Positions 35,232 through 48,217 of a stretch of 64,000 bases of DNA are shown piece after piece (position 1 is the first letter of the stretch; the number at the start of each line of letters is the position of its first letter). The notes below the pieces were generated by a model, which did no database searches, had not been told where the DNA came from, and was given only the letters and a program-made list of their open reading frames with translations. The DNA lies in NCBI GenBank assembly GCA_947561585.1, contig CANNZV010000857.1, forward strand, positions 208,611 to 272,610, read 5' to 3'. The translations under genes and the position numbers were made by a program. Source of the DNA: Caprella mutica (Eukaryota; Arthropoda; Malacostraca; Amphipoda; Caprellidae).

Positions 35232-38200
35232 AAGCTGATAAGAAGGGACTGCAGTCAGTTATCAGTCTGCTGTTGAATCTCTATGAAGGCTGATTAGAAG
35301 GGACTGTAGCCAGCTATCACTGTGCTGCTGAATCTCCCTGGAAGCTGATAAGAAGGGACTGTAGCCAGTTATCAGTCTGCTGCTGAATCTCCCTGGAAGC
35401 TGATAAGAAGGGACTGTAGCCAATTATCAGTTTGCTGCTGAATCTCTATGAAGGCTGATTAGAAGGGATTGTAGCCAGTTATCACTGTGCTGCTGAATCT
35501 CCCTGGAAGCTGATAAGAAGGGACTGTAGCCAGTTATCAGTCTGCTGCTGAATCTCCCTGGAAGCTGATAAGAAGGGACTGTAGCCAATTATCAGTTTGC
35601 TGCTGAATCTCCATGGAAGCTGATTAGAAGGGACTGTAGCCAGCTATCACTGTGCTGCTGAATCTCCCTGGAAGCTGATTAGAAGGGACTGTAGCCAATT
35701 ATCAGTCTGCTGCTGAATCTCTATGAAGGCTGATAAGAAGGGACTGTAGTCAGTTATCAGTCAGCTGCTGAATCTCTCTGAAGGCTGATTAGAAGGGACT
35801 GTAGCCAGTTATCAGTCTGCTGCTGAATCTCTCTGGAAGCTGATTAGAAGGGACTGTAGCCAATTATCAGTTTGCTGCTGAATCTCCATGGAAGCTGATT
35901 AGAAGGGACTGTAGCCAGTTATCACTGTGCTGCTGAATCTCCCTGGAAGCTGATAAGAAGGGACTGTAGCCAGTTATCAGTCTGCTGCTGAATCTCCCTG
36001 GAAGCTGATAAGAAGGGACTGTAGCCAATTATCAGTTTGCTGCTGAATCTCCATGGAAGCTGATTAGAAGGGACTGTAGCCAGCTATCACTGTGCTGCTG
36101 AATCTCCCTGGAAGCTGATTAGAAGGGACTGTAGCCAATTATCAGTCTGCTGCTGAATCTCTATGAAGGCTGATTAGAAGGGACAGTAGCCAGTTATCAC
36201 TGTGCTGCTGAATCTCCCTGGAAGCTGATAAGAAGGGACTGTAGCCAATTATCAGTTTGCTGCTGAATCTCCATGGAAGCTGATTAGAAGGGACAGTAGC
36301 CAGTTATCAGTCTGCTGCTGAATCTCTATGAAGGCTGATTAGAAGGGACAGTAGCCAGTTATCACTGTGCTGCTGAATCTCCCTGGAAGCTGATTAGAAG
36401 GGACTGTAGCCAATTATCAGTCTGCTGCTGAATCTCTCTGAAAGCTGATTAGAAGAGACTGTAGCCAGTTATCAGTTTGCTGCTGAATCTCCCTGGAAGC
36501 TGATTAGAAGGGACTGTAGCCAGTTATCACTGTGCTGCTGAATCTCCCTGGAAGCTGATTAGAAGGGACTGTAGCCAATTATCAGTCTGCTGCTGAATCT
36601 CTCTGAAAGCTGATTAGAAGAGACTGTAGCCAATTATCAGTTTGCTGCTGAATCTCCCTGGAAGCTGATTAGAAGGGACTGTAGCCAATTATCAGTTTGC
36701 TGCTGAATCTCCCTGGAAGCTGATTAGAAGGGACTGTAGCCAGTTATCACTGTGCTGCTGAATCTCCCTGGAAGCTGATTAGAAGGGACTGTAGCCAATT
36801 ATCAGTCAGCTGCTGAATCTCCCTGGAAGCTGATTAGATGGGACTGTAGCCAGTTATCAGTCAGCTGCTGAATCTCTCTGAAGGCTGATAAGAAGGGACT
36901 GTAGTCAGTTATCAGTCAGCTGCTGAATCTCTCTGAAGGCTGATTAGAAGGGACTGTAGCCAGTTATCAGTCTGCTGCTGAATCTCTCTGAAGGCTGATT
37001 AGAAGGGACTGTAGCCAGTTATCAGTCTGCTGCTGAATCTCTCTGGAAGCTGATTAGAAGGGACTGTAGCCAATTATCAGTCTGCTGCTGAATCTCTCTG
37101 AAGGCTGATAAGAAGGGACTGTAGTCAGTTATCAGTCAGCTGCTGAATCTCTCTGAAGGCTGATTAGAAGGGACTGTAGCCAGTTATCAGTCTGCTGCTG
37201 AATCTCTCTGAAGGCTGATTAGAAGGGACTGTAGCCAGTTATCAGTCTGCTGCTGAATCTCTCTGGAAGCTGATTAGAAGGGACTGTAGCCAATTATCAG
37301 TCAGCTGCTGAATCTCTCTGAAGGCTGATAAGAAGGGACTGTAGTCAGTTATCAGTCAGCTGCTGAATCTCTCTGAAGGCTGATTAGAAGGGACTGTAGC
37401 CAGTTATCAGTCTGCTGCTGAATCTCTCTGAAGGCTGATTAGAAGGGACTGTAGCCAGTTATCACTGTGCTGCTGAATCTCCCTGGAAGCTGATTAGAAG
37501 GGACTGTAGCCAGTTATCAGTCTGCTGCTGAATCTCTCTGGAAGCTGATTAGATGGGACTGTAGCCAGTTATCAGTCAGCAGCTGAATCTCTCTGAAGGC
37601 TGATAAGAAGGGACTGTAGCCAGTTATCAGTCAGCTGCTGAATCTCTCTGAAGGCTGATAAGAAGGGACTGTAGTCAGTTATCAGTCAGCTGCTGAATCT
37701 CTCTGAAGGCTGATTAGAAGGGACTGTAGTCAGTTATCAGTCAGCTGCTGAATCTCTCTGAAGGCTGATTAGAAGGGACTGTAGCCAGTTATCAGTCTGC
37801 TGCTGAATCTCTCTGGAAGCTGATTAGAAGGGACTGTAGCCAGTTATCAGTCTGCTGCTGAATCTCCATGGAAGGCTGATAAAAAGGGACTGTAGTCAGT
37901 TATCAGTCTGCTGCTGAATCTCTCTGAAGGCTGATAAGAAGGGACTGTAGCCAATTATCAGTCTGCTGCTGAATCTCTATGAGGGCTGATAAGAAGGGAC
38001 TGTAGCCAATTATCAGTCTGCTGCTGAATCTCTATGAAGGCTGATAAGATGGGACTGTAGCCAATTATCAGTCTGCTGCTGAATCTCTATGAGGGCTGAT
38101 AAGAAGGGACTGTAGCCAGTTATCAGTTTGCTGCTGAATCTCTCTGAAGGCTGATAAGGGACTGTAGCCAGTTATCTTTCTGCTGCTGAATCTCTCTGAA

Positions 38201-38490
38201 GGCTGATAAGGGACTGTAGCCAGTTATCTTTCTGCTGCTGAGTCTCTCTGAAGGCTGATTAGGAGGGACTGTAGTCAGTTATCAGTCTCCTGCTTAATCT
38301 TTCTGAGGGCTGATTAGAGGGAACTGTAGCAAGTTATCAGTCTGCTGCTGAATATTTCTGAGGGCAGATTAGAGGGGAGTGTAGCCAGTTATCAGTCTGC
38401 TGCTGAATATTTCTGAGGGCAGATTAGAGGGGAGTGTAGCCAGTTATCAGTCTGCTGTTGAATCTCTATGAGGGCTGATTGGAGTCTTCT
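35232..38490 (+). repeat. 55-bp minisatellite array
   Basis: About 59 units of 55 bases. Each contains GAAGGGACTGTAGCCA, TTATCAGTCTGCTGCTGAAT and CTCTGAAGGCTGAT. Recurrent variants (TATCACTGTGCTG, AATTATCAGTTTGC, CAGTCAGCTGCTG) repeat in the same order, so higher-order units of several monomers have been copied. The last 350 bases are more diverged, typical of an array edge. Because 55 is not a multiple of three, no long frame survives. Units with CTGATAA can pair with TTATCAG. Confidence 0.93.
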
Positions 38491-38942
38491 GCTGAATCTG
38501 ACCTGTGAAAATTAGTTATTTTAGTTTATTTGAAATATTGAGAAAGAATTAAACATTAACAAACACTGAAAATTATAAAATATATGGGTTTTGTAACCCA
38601 TAGAAACTGCTTGTTTTCACATAATTCTTCTTTCAGTTTTCACATAGCTAATATTGGTTTCTGCAGCCCAATTTAAGAAATTTAAAATCTCTGGGAGTGA
38701 AGCCCCACAATAATTGGCATTAATTGTAAATTGCCCTATTTAAAGTCACTGTCATATATGGCCCCACCATAACCCAGGAAAATAGTTATTTTAGTATATT
38801 TCATTATTTGAAATATTGAATATTCTATGCCCCACCATAACTTTATCCCTGGCCCCTGGGTACAGACAGTACAGTCACTATATAATATATTTTATAGCCT
38901 CAATATAACCACCACCCAAGGTGCAGTCATTCTATCTTATAT
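38491..38942. other. right flank of the 55-bp array
   Basis: It begins with TGCTGAATCTGACCTGTGAA and AGTTATTTTAGT, matching 39395-39432. The rest is unique AT-rich DNA with CCCCACCATAAC words that recur near 39470. Confidence 0.5.
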
Positions 38943-39175
38943 GGCCATGTTTCAGAGGCTTGTAAATTGTAAGCCAATTTGAGCCAAATTTTACTAAAAA
39001 TCTGAGCAAAGCCAAATTGGCTCATTTTCTGAAGATTTCAAGCCAAAATCAACATGGGAACATAGGAATTAATTCAAAATTTAATGCTAATTAGACATAT
39101 CTGAGATTTGACCATTTCAAATGATCAAATCTAAGCCAATTAATTGGCTTTAACTGACATGCTGTTATACATGGT
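38943..39175 (+). repeat. dispersed repeat family R1, copy 2
   Basis: Best-preserved plus-strand copy. It runs from GTTTCAGAGGCTTGTAAATT through AGCCAAATTGGCTCA, TTCAAGCCAAAATCAACATG and TTAGACATATCTGAGATTTG to AATTGGCTTTAACTGACAT. Confidence 0.65.
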
Positions 39176-39274
39176 AACATGGTTATATGGCACTGAAATA
39201 ACATTATTTTCAACTCATTTATAAAATTTCAGGCTGGGAACATCATCATATAATTATCTACTTTATACTAATAG

Positions 39275-39440
39275 TTATGGCTTATAATTAAAATAACTCA
39301 CATCAAAATCTGGTGAAATTGGAGGGGACTAACGCAGCTGCTGAGGGGACTGACTGCTGAAGAGCCTGGGGAGTTTAGCCAGAGCAAACTGTAGCCTGCT
39401 GAATATGACCTGCGAAAATAAGTTATTTTAGTACCTAGCT
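39275..39440 (+). repeat. unexpanded relative of the 55-bp array locus
   Basis: This stretch carries the left flank word (ATCAAAATCTGGTGAAATTGG), a few array-like words (AGGGGACTGACTGCTGA, ACTGTAGCCTGCTGAAT) and the right flank word (TATGACCTGCGAAAATAAGT). There is no tandem array between them. It looks like a single-copy version of the locus that expanded at 35232-38490. Confidence 0.6.
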
Positions 39441-41411
39441 ATATAATATATTTGCAATATTCTATGGTCCCACCATAACTTCCTCCTTGAGTGCAGACTC
39501 TGTGCAGTCACTATGTAAATATTCTATAGCCTCAATATAATCACAATAAGTACAGTCACTCTATCTTATATTACCCCAAAGTAAGAATGATACTAACTCA
39601 ATTATGAAATTTTAGCCTGAATACGGTACCTAGGTAGTAAGGTAACTAAACCTACTCATTTTGGGCTACCTAACTTGTTAACATTATAACTTACCTTAAA
39701 AGGACGTGAATAAACACTTAATGGATACTTTCACACATATTATTTGATCAAAATCACTAATTTAGAAACCAAATTAGTGGCCTTGTTTGAAGAAAATAGG
39801 TCCAGCTTAACAAGTTAACAGCACAGTACAAAAATTTGAACCTAACTCGCCGTTAACATTTAATAAATTGCGGAAAAGTTCAGTTAGTGGATACTGAATG
39901 GAACAATTTTTAAATAACAGTTATAGATAAAGGGCAAGCATTATTTGGTTAATTTTGGAAGAAATAACACCACACTATCATTAATATCATAAACTAAACT
40001 TTAAAATGAATTTAACATTAATCATCTAGGTATTTTAGTTAAATAATTTTATAAATTCGGCTTTTCCGCGTCAGATATAAACACAATTTATTTAAAATAA
40101 AAAACTTCAAAGAGTCCGAAAATGATTAATTTAAGTACAGAATCGGATTCGGAAGGTTAAAAATAGTGTATGTACATGTTTGAATTATCTCAAACACTCC
40201 ATTTTAAAAATATGAAAACTATGTTATTTTAAAAAGTTCATTTTTTGAAAACAATCTTGTACAGCTTATCTGACATCAAAAATCGATTAAGGAAGCTCAT
40301 TTTAGTCAGATTTGGTACCTTTTGAACTGATAACCGTTCGAAATTGGCTGAAATTTTGACATTTGAGTTTCAAGAAAAAAAAATTGTGCTTAAAATTGAA
40401 GATTCTCAACTGGTCATAATTTTTTTTAATAATGTTTGATTTCTTTGAAACTTTAGGTACGGATATATTTTTGGCCGTAGATCACGAATGTGTTATCCGT
40501 TTTCTGAAATTCAATGTGATTTTCGAAATATAAGAGGGTTTTCAAATATAGGTGTGGTTTCGACACCCCCTTTCAAATTCGAAACTATTTTTATAAAATT
40601 GTAGCATAATAATGAAAGAATACAATGAACTTAATCGTGTTCGAAAATCCAAATACATTCGAAATTTAGAGACGTTTAAATAATTGAACATCTCTTATCG
40701 TTCGAATCAAGTGAAATTTCGAAAAAAAATCACGAATAAAATAAATTTTGATAAGGTATTTGAATAATAATCCGCAATCAGACTCTTGAAAAATTAATCA
40801 ATGAAAGAGTTATGAGGGCAAACGCGCATCGACCCAGTGTCCGAAAGCCGATCGAGTAATTCAGAAAAGAGTTAGACTAGATGATGCGGATTGATGAGTT
40901 CTTCCATACAGTAAAGAAAAATTAAATTCAGACAATAAACAAAAAAGTTATTCAAGAAAAACCTTTAGGCAGGTCAATCACAAACCAGTCATGCTAATCT
41001 AATTAGCTCAGTAGATATCAACCTCACTTTGTGGAGTGTATTAAAAAAGGAAGGAAGAGAGAGAGGTCAGTTAGGACACTCATCCGATTTTTCTTCGAAC
41101 GCTGATCACGAAACTATATTCAAAATGGTCGAAATCCAACCAAAAGTGATTCAAAACCTGTTTTAAATACAGGTGTAATGGACGATTTTTTTGAGCTTTA
41201 AAAAATATCGCGATAACAGATCGTTCAAAACAATTGAAATAACTTTTATCGGGAATTTTAGACGCAACCGGAACGTTCAAGAGTATCAATAAAGTTCTAG
41301 GTTCCATATTTAGGACATTATGACCCTTCTAAAAACAGGTCACTTCATTTAGACTTATAAAGCTTTGGGGGTAAAGTGCTTGTGGAGTGGACAATAACAA
41401 TGTATAATGTA
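39441..41411. other. AT-rich DNA, no gene seen
   Basis: No gene. The region 40050-41300 is rich in TTCGAAA/GAAATT words and has slightly different composition, as in old transposon sequence. The 75-residue minus-strand frame at 41080-41307 has no recognised motif. Confidence 0.45.
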
Positions 41412-44400
41412 TAACACTCTACTGGTTGGTGCTAATCTATTGGTGTGTTACTTCGTATATCCTGTAGTAATCCATTGGAGTGTTACCTCATGTAACCTTT
41501 AGCACTCTATTGGTGTGCTACCTCGTGTATCCTATAGCACTCTATTGGTGTGCTACCTCGTGTATCCTATAGCAATCTATTGGTGTGTTACCTCGTGTAT
41601 CCTATAGCAATCTATTGGTGTATTACCTCGTGTATCCTATAGCAATCTATTGGTGTGTTACCTCGTGTATCCTATAGCACTCCATTGGTGTGTTACCTCG
41701 TGTATCCTATAGCAATCTATTGGTGTGTTACCTCATGTATCCTATAGCACTATATTGATGTGTTACCTCGTGTATCCTATAGCACTCTATTGGTGTGTTA
41801 CCTCGTGTATCCTTTAGCACTCTATTGGTGTGTTACCTCATGTATCCTATAGCACTCTATTGATGTGTTACCTCGTGTATCCTATAGCACTCTATTGGTG
41901 TGTTACCTCATGTATCCTATAGCACTCTATTGGTGTGTTACCTCGTGTATCCAATAGCAAGCTATTGGTGTGTTACCTCGTGTACCCCATAGCAAGCTAT
42001 TGGTGTGTTACCTCATGTATCCTATAGCAATCTATTGGTGTGTTACCTCGTGTATCCTATAGCACTCTATTGGTGTGTTACCTCATGTATCCTATAGCAC
42101 TCTATTGGTGTGTTACCTCGTGTATCCTATAGCACTCTATTGATGTGTTACCTCGTGTATCCTATATCACTCTATTTGAGTGTTACCTCGTGTATCCTAT
42201 AGCACTCTATTGGTGTGTTACCTCATGTATCCTATAACAATCTATTGGTGTGTTACCTCATGTATCCTATAGCACTCTATTGGTGTGTTACCTCGTGTAT
42301 CCTATATCACTCTATTGGTGTGTTACCTCATGTATCCTATATCACTCTATTGATGTGTTATCTCGTGTATCCTATAGCACTCTATTGGTGTGTCACCTCG
42401 TGTATCCTATAGCACTCTATTGATGTGTTACCTCGTGTATCCTATAGCACTCTATTGGTGTGTTACCTCATGTATCCTATATCACTCTATTGATGTGTTA
42501 TCTCGTGTATCCTATATCACTCTATTGATGTGTTACTTCGTGTATCCTATATCACTCTATTTGAGTGTTACCTCGTGTATCCTATATCACTCTATTGATG
42601 TGTTACCTCGTGTATCCTATATCACTCTATTTGAGTGTTACCTCGTGTATCCTATATCACTCTATTGATGTGTTACCTCGTGTATCCTATAGCAATATAT
42701 ATTGGTGTGTTACCTCGTGTATCCTATAGCAATATATTGGTGTGTTATCTCGTGTATCCTATTGAAATCTATTGATGTGTTACCTCGTGTATCCTATATA
42801 GCAATATATGTTGGTGTGTTACCTCGTGTATCTTATAGCAATATATGTTGGTGTGTTACCTCGTGTATCCTATAGCAATATATATTGGTGTGTTACCTCG
42901 TGTATCTTATAGCAATATATTGGTGTGTTACCTCGTGTATCCTAAGGCAATATATATTGGTGTGTTACCTCGTGTATCCTATAGAAATATATTGGTTGTG
43001 TTACCTTGCATATCCTATAGCAATCTATTGGTGTGTTACCTCGTGTATCCTATAGCAATATATTGGTGTGTTACCTCGTGTATCCTATAGAAATCTATTG
43101 ATGTGTTACCTCGTGTATCCTATAGCAATATATGTTGGTGTGTTACCTCGTGTATCCTATAGCAATATATGTTGGTGTGTTACCTCGTGTATCCTATAGC
43201 AATATATATTGGAGTGTTACCTCGTGTATCCTATAGCAATATATTGGTGTGTTACCTTGTGTATCCTATAGCAATCTATTGGTGTGTTACCTCGTGTATC
43301 CTATAGCAATATATTGGTGTGTTATCTCGTGTATCCTATAGCAATATATTGATGTGTTACCTCATGTATCCTTTAGCACTCTATTGGTGTGTTACCTCGT
43401 GTATCCTATAGTAATATATTGGTGTGTTACCTCGTGTATCCTACAGCAATCTTCTGGTGTGTTACCTCGTGTATCCTATAGCAATATATTGGTGTGTTAT
43501 CTCGTGTATCCTATAGCAATATATTGATGTGTTACCTCATGTATCCTTTAGCACTCTATTGGTGTGTTACCTCGTGTATCCTATAGCAATCTATTGGTGT
43601 GTTACCTCGTGTATCCTACAGCAATCTTCTGGTGTGTTACCTCGTGTATCCTATAGCAATATATTGGTGTGTTATCTCCTGTATCCTATAGCAATATATT
43701 GATGTGTAACCTCGTGTATCCTATAGCACTCTATTGGTGTGTTACCTCGTGTATCCTATAGCAATATATTGATGTGTAACCTCGTGTATCCTATAGCAAT
43801 ATATTGATGTGTAACCTCGTGTATCCTATAGCAATATATTGGTGTGTTACCTCATGTATCCTATATCACTCTATTGATGTGTTATCTCGTGTATCCTATA
43901 TCACTCTATTGATGTGTTACCTCGTGTATCCTATATCACTCTATATGAGTGTTACCTCGTGTATCCTATAGCACTCTATTAGTGTGTTACCTCATGTATC
44001 CTATAGCAATCTATTGGTGTGTTACCTCATGTATCCTATATCACTCTATTGATGTGTTATCTCGTGTATCCTATAGCACTCTATTGGTGTGTTACCTCGT
44101 GTATCCTATAGCACTCTATTGATGTGTTACCTCGTGTATCCTATAGCACTCTATTGGTGTGTTACCTCATGTATCCTATAGCAATCTATTGGTGTGTTAC
44201 CTCATGTATCCTATAGCACTCTATTGGTGTGTTACCTCGTGTATCCTATATCACTCTATTGGTGTGTTACCTCATGTATCCTATATCACTCTATTGATGT
44301 GTTATCTCGTGTATCCTATAGCACTCTATTGGTGTGTTACCTCGTGTATCCTATAGCAATCTTTTGGGGTTTTACCTCGTGTATCCTATAGCACTCTATT

Positions 44401-46535
44401 GGTGTGTTACCTCGTGTATCCTATAGCAATCTATTGGTGTGTTACCTCGTGTATCCTATAGCACTCTATTGGTGTGTTACCTCATGTATCCTATAGCACT
44501 CTATTGGTGTGTTACCTCGTGTATCCAATAGCAAGCTATTGGTGTGTTACCTCGTGTATCCCATAGCAAGCTATTGGTGTGTTACCTCATGTATCCTATA
44601 GCAATCTATTGGTGTGTTACCTCGTGTATCCTATAGCACTCTATTGGTGTGTTACCTCATGTATCCTATAGCACTCTATTGGTGTGTTACCTCGTGTATC
44701 CTATAGCACTCTATTGATGTGTTACCTCGTGTATCCTATATCACTCTATTTGAGTGTTACCTCGTGTATCCTATAGCACTCTATTGGTGTGTTACCTCAT
44801 GTATCCTATAGCAATCTATTGGTGTGTTACCTCATGTATCCTATAGCACTCTATTGGTGTGTTACCTCGTGTATCCTATATCACTCTATTGGTGTGTTAC
44901 CTCATGTATCCTATATCACTCTATTGATGTGTTATCTCGTGTATCCTATAGCACTCTATTGGTGTGTCACCTCGTGTATCCTATAGCACTCTATTGATGT
45001 GTTACCTCGTGTATCCTATAGCACTCTATTGGTGTGTTACCTCATGTATCCTATATCACTCTATTGATGTGTTATCTCGTGTATCCTATATCACTCTATT
45101 GATGTGTTACTTCGTGTATCCTATATCACTCTATTTGAGTGTTACCTCGAAAATCCTATATCACTCTATTGATGTGTTACCTCGTGTATCCTATATCACT
45201 CTATTTGAGTGTTACCTCGTGTATCCTATATCACTCTATTGATGTGTTACCTCGTGTATCCTATAGCAATATATATTGGTGTGTTACCTCGTGTATCCTA
45301 TAGCAATATATTGGTGTGTTATCTCGTGTATCCTATAGAAATCTATTGATGTGTTACCTCGTGTATCCTATAGCAATATATGTTGGTGTGTTACCTCGTG
45401 TATCCTATAGCAATATATGTTGGTGTGTTACCTCGTGTATCCTATAGCAATATATATTGGTGTGTTACCTCGTGTATCTTATAGCAATATATTGGTGTGT
45501 TACCTCGTGTATCCTATGGCAATATATATTGGTGTGTTACCTCGTGTATCCTATAGAAATATATTGGTGTGTTACTTGCATATCCTATAGCAATCTATTG
45601 GTGTGTTACCTCGTGTATCCTATAGCAATATATTGGTGTGTTACCTCGTGTATCCTATAGAAATCTATTGATGTGTTTCCTCGTGTATCCTATAGCAATA
45701 TATGTTGGTGTGTTACCTCGTGTATCCTATAGCAATATATGTTGGTGTGTTACCTCGTGTATCCTATAGCAATATATATTGGAGTGTTACCTCGTGTATC
45801 CTATAGCAATATGTTGGTGTGTTACCTTGTGTATCCTATAGCAATCTATTGGTGTGTTACCTCGTGTATCCTATAGCAATATATTGGTGTTATCTCGTGT
45901 ATCCTATAGCAATATATTGATGTGTTACCTCATGTATCCTTTAGCACTCTATTGGTGTGTTACCTCGTGTATCCTATAGTAATATATTGGTGTGTTACTT
46001 TGTGTATCCTACAGAAATCTTCTGGTGTGTTACCTCGTGTATCCTATAGCAATATATTGGTGTGTTATCTCGTGTATCCTATAGCAATATATTGATGTGT
46101 TACCTCATGTATCCTTTAGCACTCTATTGGTGTGTTACCTCGTGTATCCTATAGCAATCTATTGGTGTGTTACCTCGTGTATCCTACAGCAATCTTCTGG
46201 TGTGTTACCTCGTGTATCCTATAGCAATATATTGGTGTGTTATCTCCTGTATCCTATAGCAATATATTGATGTGTAACCTCGTGTATCCTATAGCACTCT
46301 ATTGGTGTGTTACCTCGTGTATCCTATAGCAATATATTGATGTGTAACCTCGTGTATCCTATAGCAATATATTGATGTGTAACCTCGTGTATCCTATAGC
46401 AATATATTGGTGTGTTATCTCCTGTATCATATAGCAATATATTGATGTGTAACCTCGTGTATCCTATTGCTTTTTTATTGGTGTGTTACCTCGTATGTCC
46501 TTTAGCAATATATATTGTTGTGTTACCTCGGCTAA
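41412..46535 (+). repeat. 35-bp minisatellite array
   Basis: About 145 units of 35 bases, made of CTATAGCAATCTATTGG, TGTGTTACCTCGTG and TATC. Variants differ at the AATCTATTG part (CACTCTATTG, AATATATTG) and by insertion of AT (AATATATATTG). A block of roughly 1.9-2 kb beginning near 41900 recurs about 2574 bases later, so the array contains a large internal duplication. Every open frame in this interval (42215, 42390, 42845, 44159 and others) is the three-frame reading of one repeat and is not a gene. Confidence 0.94.
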
Positions 46536-46699
46536 ACAACAACAACAACAATTTGTTTTTTTATTTAATGCATAAGATTTATTTATTTATTTATTTAATG
46601 CACAAGATTTATTTATTTATTAATTTATAAATACAATATTCAAATGGATTTGGAGTTGGGTACACTTTTTTGTGGGTCACCCTGTATAATTATTAGTTT
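46536..46699. repeat. (AACA)n and (TTTA)n low-complexity DNA at array edge
   Basis: CAACAACAACAAC is followed by TTTATTTATTTATTTA, and the AATGCA(T/C)AAGATTTATTT block appears twice. Near 46660 lies GGGTCACCCTGTATAATTAT, a sequence style common at ends of insect transposons. Confidence 0.6.
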
Positions 46700-46885
46700 C
46701 TATTTCCTTAAGTGCATCCCAATAATCAGAACGAAATTCTGGGCCAACGCTATCATTCCGGTATATTGGGCCAGCAAAGGCCCGACGTTGACCCACCTCA
46801 CGGATGTCAACCGGCCCTGAACAGTATAATCACGTATAAACGAATTATTGGTACCGGCAATACTTAACGTTGCCGATGCCATTCA
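46700..46885 (-). repeat. dispersed GGCCCGACGTTG repeat D4, copy 1
   Basis: GC-richer block with TTGGGCCAGCAAAGGCCCGA and CGTTGACCCA. A diverged relative lies at 47420-47600 (CCAGTACTGTTTGG, GTTGGCCTAATGTCG, GGCTCAGTGTGAAATAGCACC). Short minus-strand open frames cover both blocks (46700-46882 and 47357-47590), but they do not resemble one another as proteins. I treat them as repeats, not genes. Confidence 0.4.
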
Positions 46886-47419
46886 TGTCTACGGCCAGTA
46901 CAATTCCATATATAAGAGGTATATTAATTAGATTACGTTATACAGAACACGTGAAGACAGCAGTTACTTTTAAAAATGTGGTAACTGACTAATAACTGTC
47001 ATACAAATACATTCTACAGATCGAAGTCATCAAAAAAATAGAACTGTTTCCAATACAAACTCAATTCTATATAATTATTTTACTTACGCTATTTTAACCA
47101 AATAATATTATTTCTATTTAAAATTAAATAGAAAGTATAATTTACAATGTGAAAAATTATTTCAAACGAAAAAATAACTTTTCATTCTAAATATATGAAT
47201 TAACTAACGTCCAAGCTCATTTTTATGAATGAAATAAATAAAGTGTTAAATTAATAATTGAAGGGATAACAGGCCCATTTACACTAAATTGCCAGAAGCG
47301 GCTACAATTTCAAAGATATACTTAATTGAGGATAATAAATTGGCTATTTGGTGTGATCAAAGTTGGGAGAGATAGTTTGCACCTAACTCCTCTGGTTGTC
47401 TGTCGGTAACTGCCAGATA
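46886..47419. other. AT-rich DNA between D4 copies
   Basis: No gene or RNA feature is visible. Confidence 0.5.
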
Positions 47420-47600
47420 GAACCAGTAGACCAGTAAAATAAATATACTGGTACACCAAAAAATCACTGGATTGGTTAAACAATGTTTTCCTTCATTGGA
47501 CCAGTACTGTTTGGAAACCGTTGGCCTAATGTCGTTTTCATTGCATTGGCTCAGTGTGAAATAGCACCGGCGTGCCAATACCCGATCCATTACCTACTTT
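47420..47600 (-). repeat. dispersed repeat D4, copy 2
   Basis: See copy 1 (46700-46885). The minus-strand frame at 47357-47590 includes a hydrophobic stretch (FILLVYWFYLAV) that could mimic a membrane segment. The repeat explanation is preferred. Confidence 0.35.
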
Positions 47601-47700
47601 GCTAACGTTTACGGACGTTGGCTCCTGGATAGAGCACCTGAGGGCTCTATCCTGGAGCTGTCTGTGGTGAATTAGAGCAGTTGCAGTTTTATAGGATAGC

Positions 47701-47708
47701 ACTAGGGT
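47701..47708 (+). repeat. 8-bp target site duplication, left (P-type element 2)
   Basis: ACTAGGGT, exactly repeated at 48218-48225. Confidence 0.75.
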
Positions 47709-48217
47709 CATAGTAAACAGAATAGTATAGTACCCCAGTTACATTTATTATTCAAATTTACTCTGGGTAGGCTGTGACGTCATGTATGTAAGCAAGAGGT
47801 CACGTCATAGTAAACAGAATCACTGTGGGTCACGTGGAATAGAGAATTAAGATGGCGGCCAACGCGACCGATCTGACTAATGATCTAATTATCTTGAATA
47901 AATCGTTTTCTTCAAGACTAAAAATTTGTTACTATTTTGGGTGTAAAAAGACCAGTAGCAATTTCATCAACAGTCATTTTTTAATTTTCGTCCGTATGAC
48001 TATAAAGATTGGATAATAGCATGCGGTAATGTGGAATTTAAAAAAATATCACCGAAAACGTTATTCAACAAAAGTTGGGTGTGTTGCAGCCATCTTTTGT
48101 GTTTGTACTGTACGTACAAACGTACGCACGATTGTTGACATGTGACGTCACAGCCTACCGGGACACGCGTAATATCCCCCCTATAGCTCTGGGATACTAT
48201 ACATTCTCTGTACTGTG
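47709..48217 (+). mobile_element. P-element-like short transposon with THAP exon, 509 bp
   Basis: The left end is CATAGTAAACAGAATAGTAT and the right end, read inward, is CACAGTACAGAGAATGTAT. The two remain similar for about 80 bases, through GTAYCCCAG to GGTAGGCTGTGACGTCA. Exact 8-bp duplications ACTAGGGT flank it. Starting with CA, 8-bp duplications and a THAP zinc finger inside all fit the P superfamily. The TIR word CATAGTAAACAGAAT also recurs internally at 47807-47821. The element keeps only an N-terminal exon, so it is a deletion derivative. TGACGTCA palindromes lie symmetrically near both ends. Confidence 0.75.
47852..48093 (+). pseudogene. THAP zinc-finger exon of a P-type transposase, one frameshift
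   Basis: An ATG in good context (AAGATGGCGG) opens MAANATDLTNDLIILNKS, then LKICYYFGCKK with the first metal-binding pair C26-x4-C31. After a frame change at the TTTTTTAATTTT tract (near 47970) the reading continues FFNFRPYDYKDWIIACGN, then LFNKSWVCCSH with the C-x2-H pair ending at 48093. Zn ligands C2CH, the W and the ACGN-type motif match the THAP DNA-binding domain, which recognises transposon ends in P elements. The frameshift and the lack of downstream transposase show it is broken. Confidence 0.72.

Noticed and set aside
35232..38490. CRISPR-like regular repeats
   Set aside because: Units are contiguous with no unique spacers, and the DNA is eukaryotic.
41412..46535. Many 65-92 codon open frames of the form VSY...LLVCYLVYPIALYWCV
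   Set aside because: They are the reading of one 35-bp unit through three frames; identical frames recur at fixed offsets and have no start context.
46700..46882. 60-codon minus-strand frame MASATLSIAG...
   Set aside because: It lies in dispersed repeat D4 with a diverged relative 700 bases away that encodes nothing similar.
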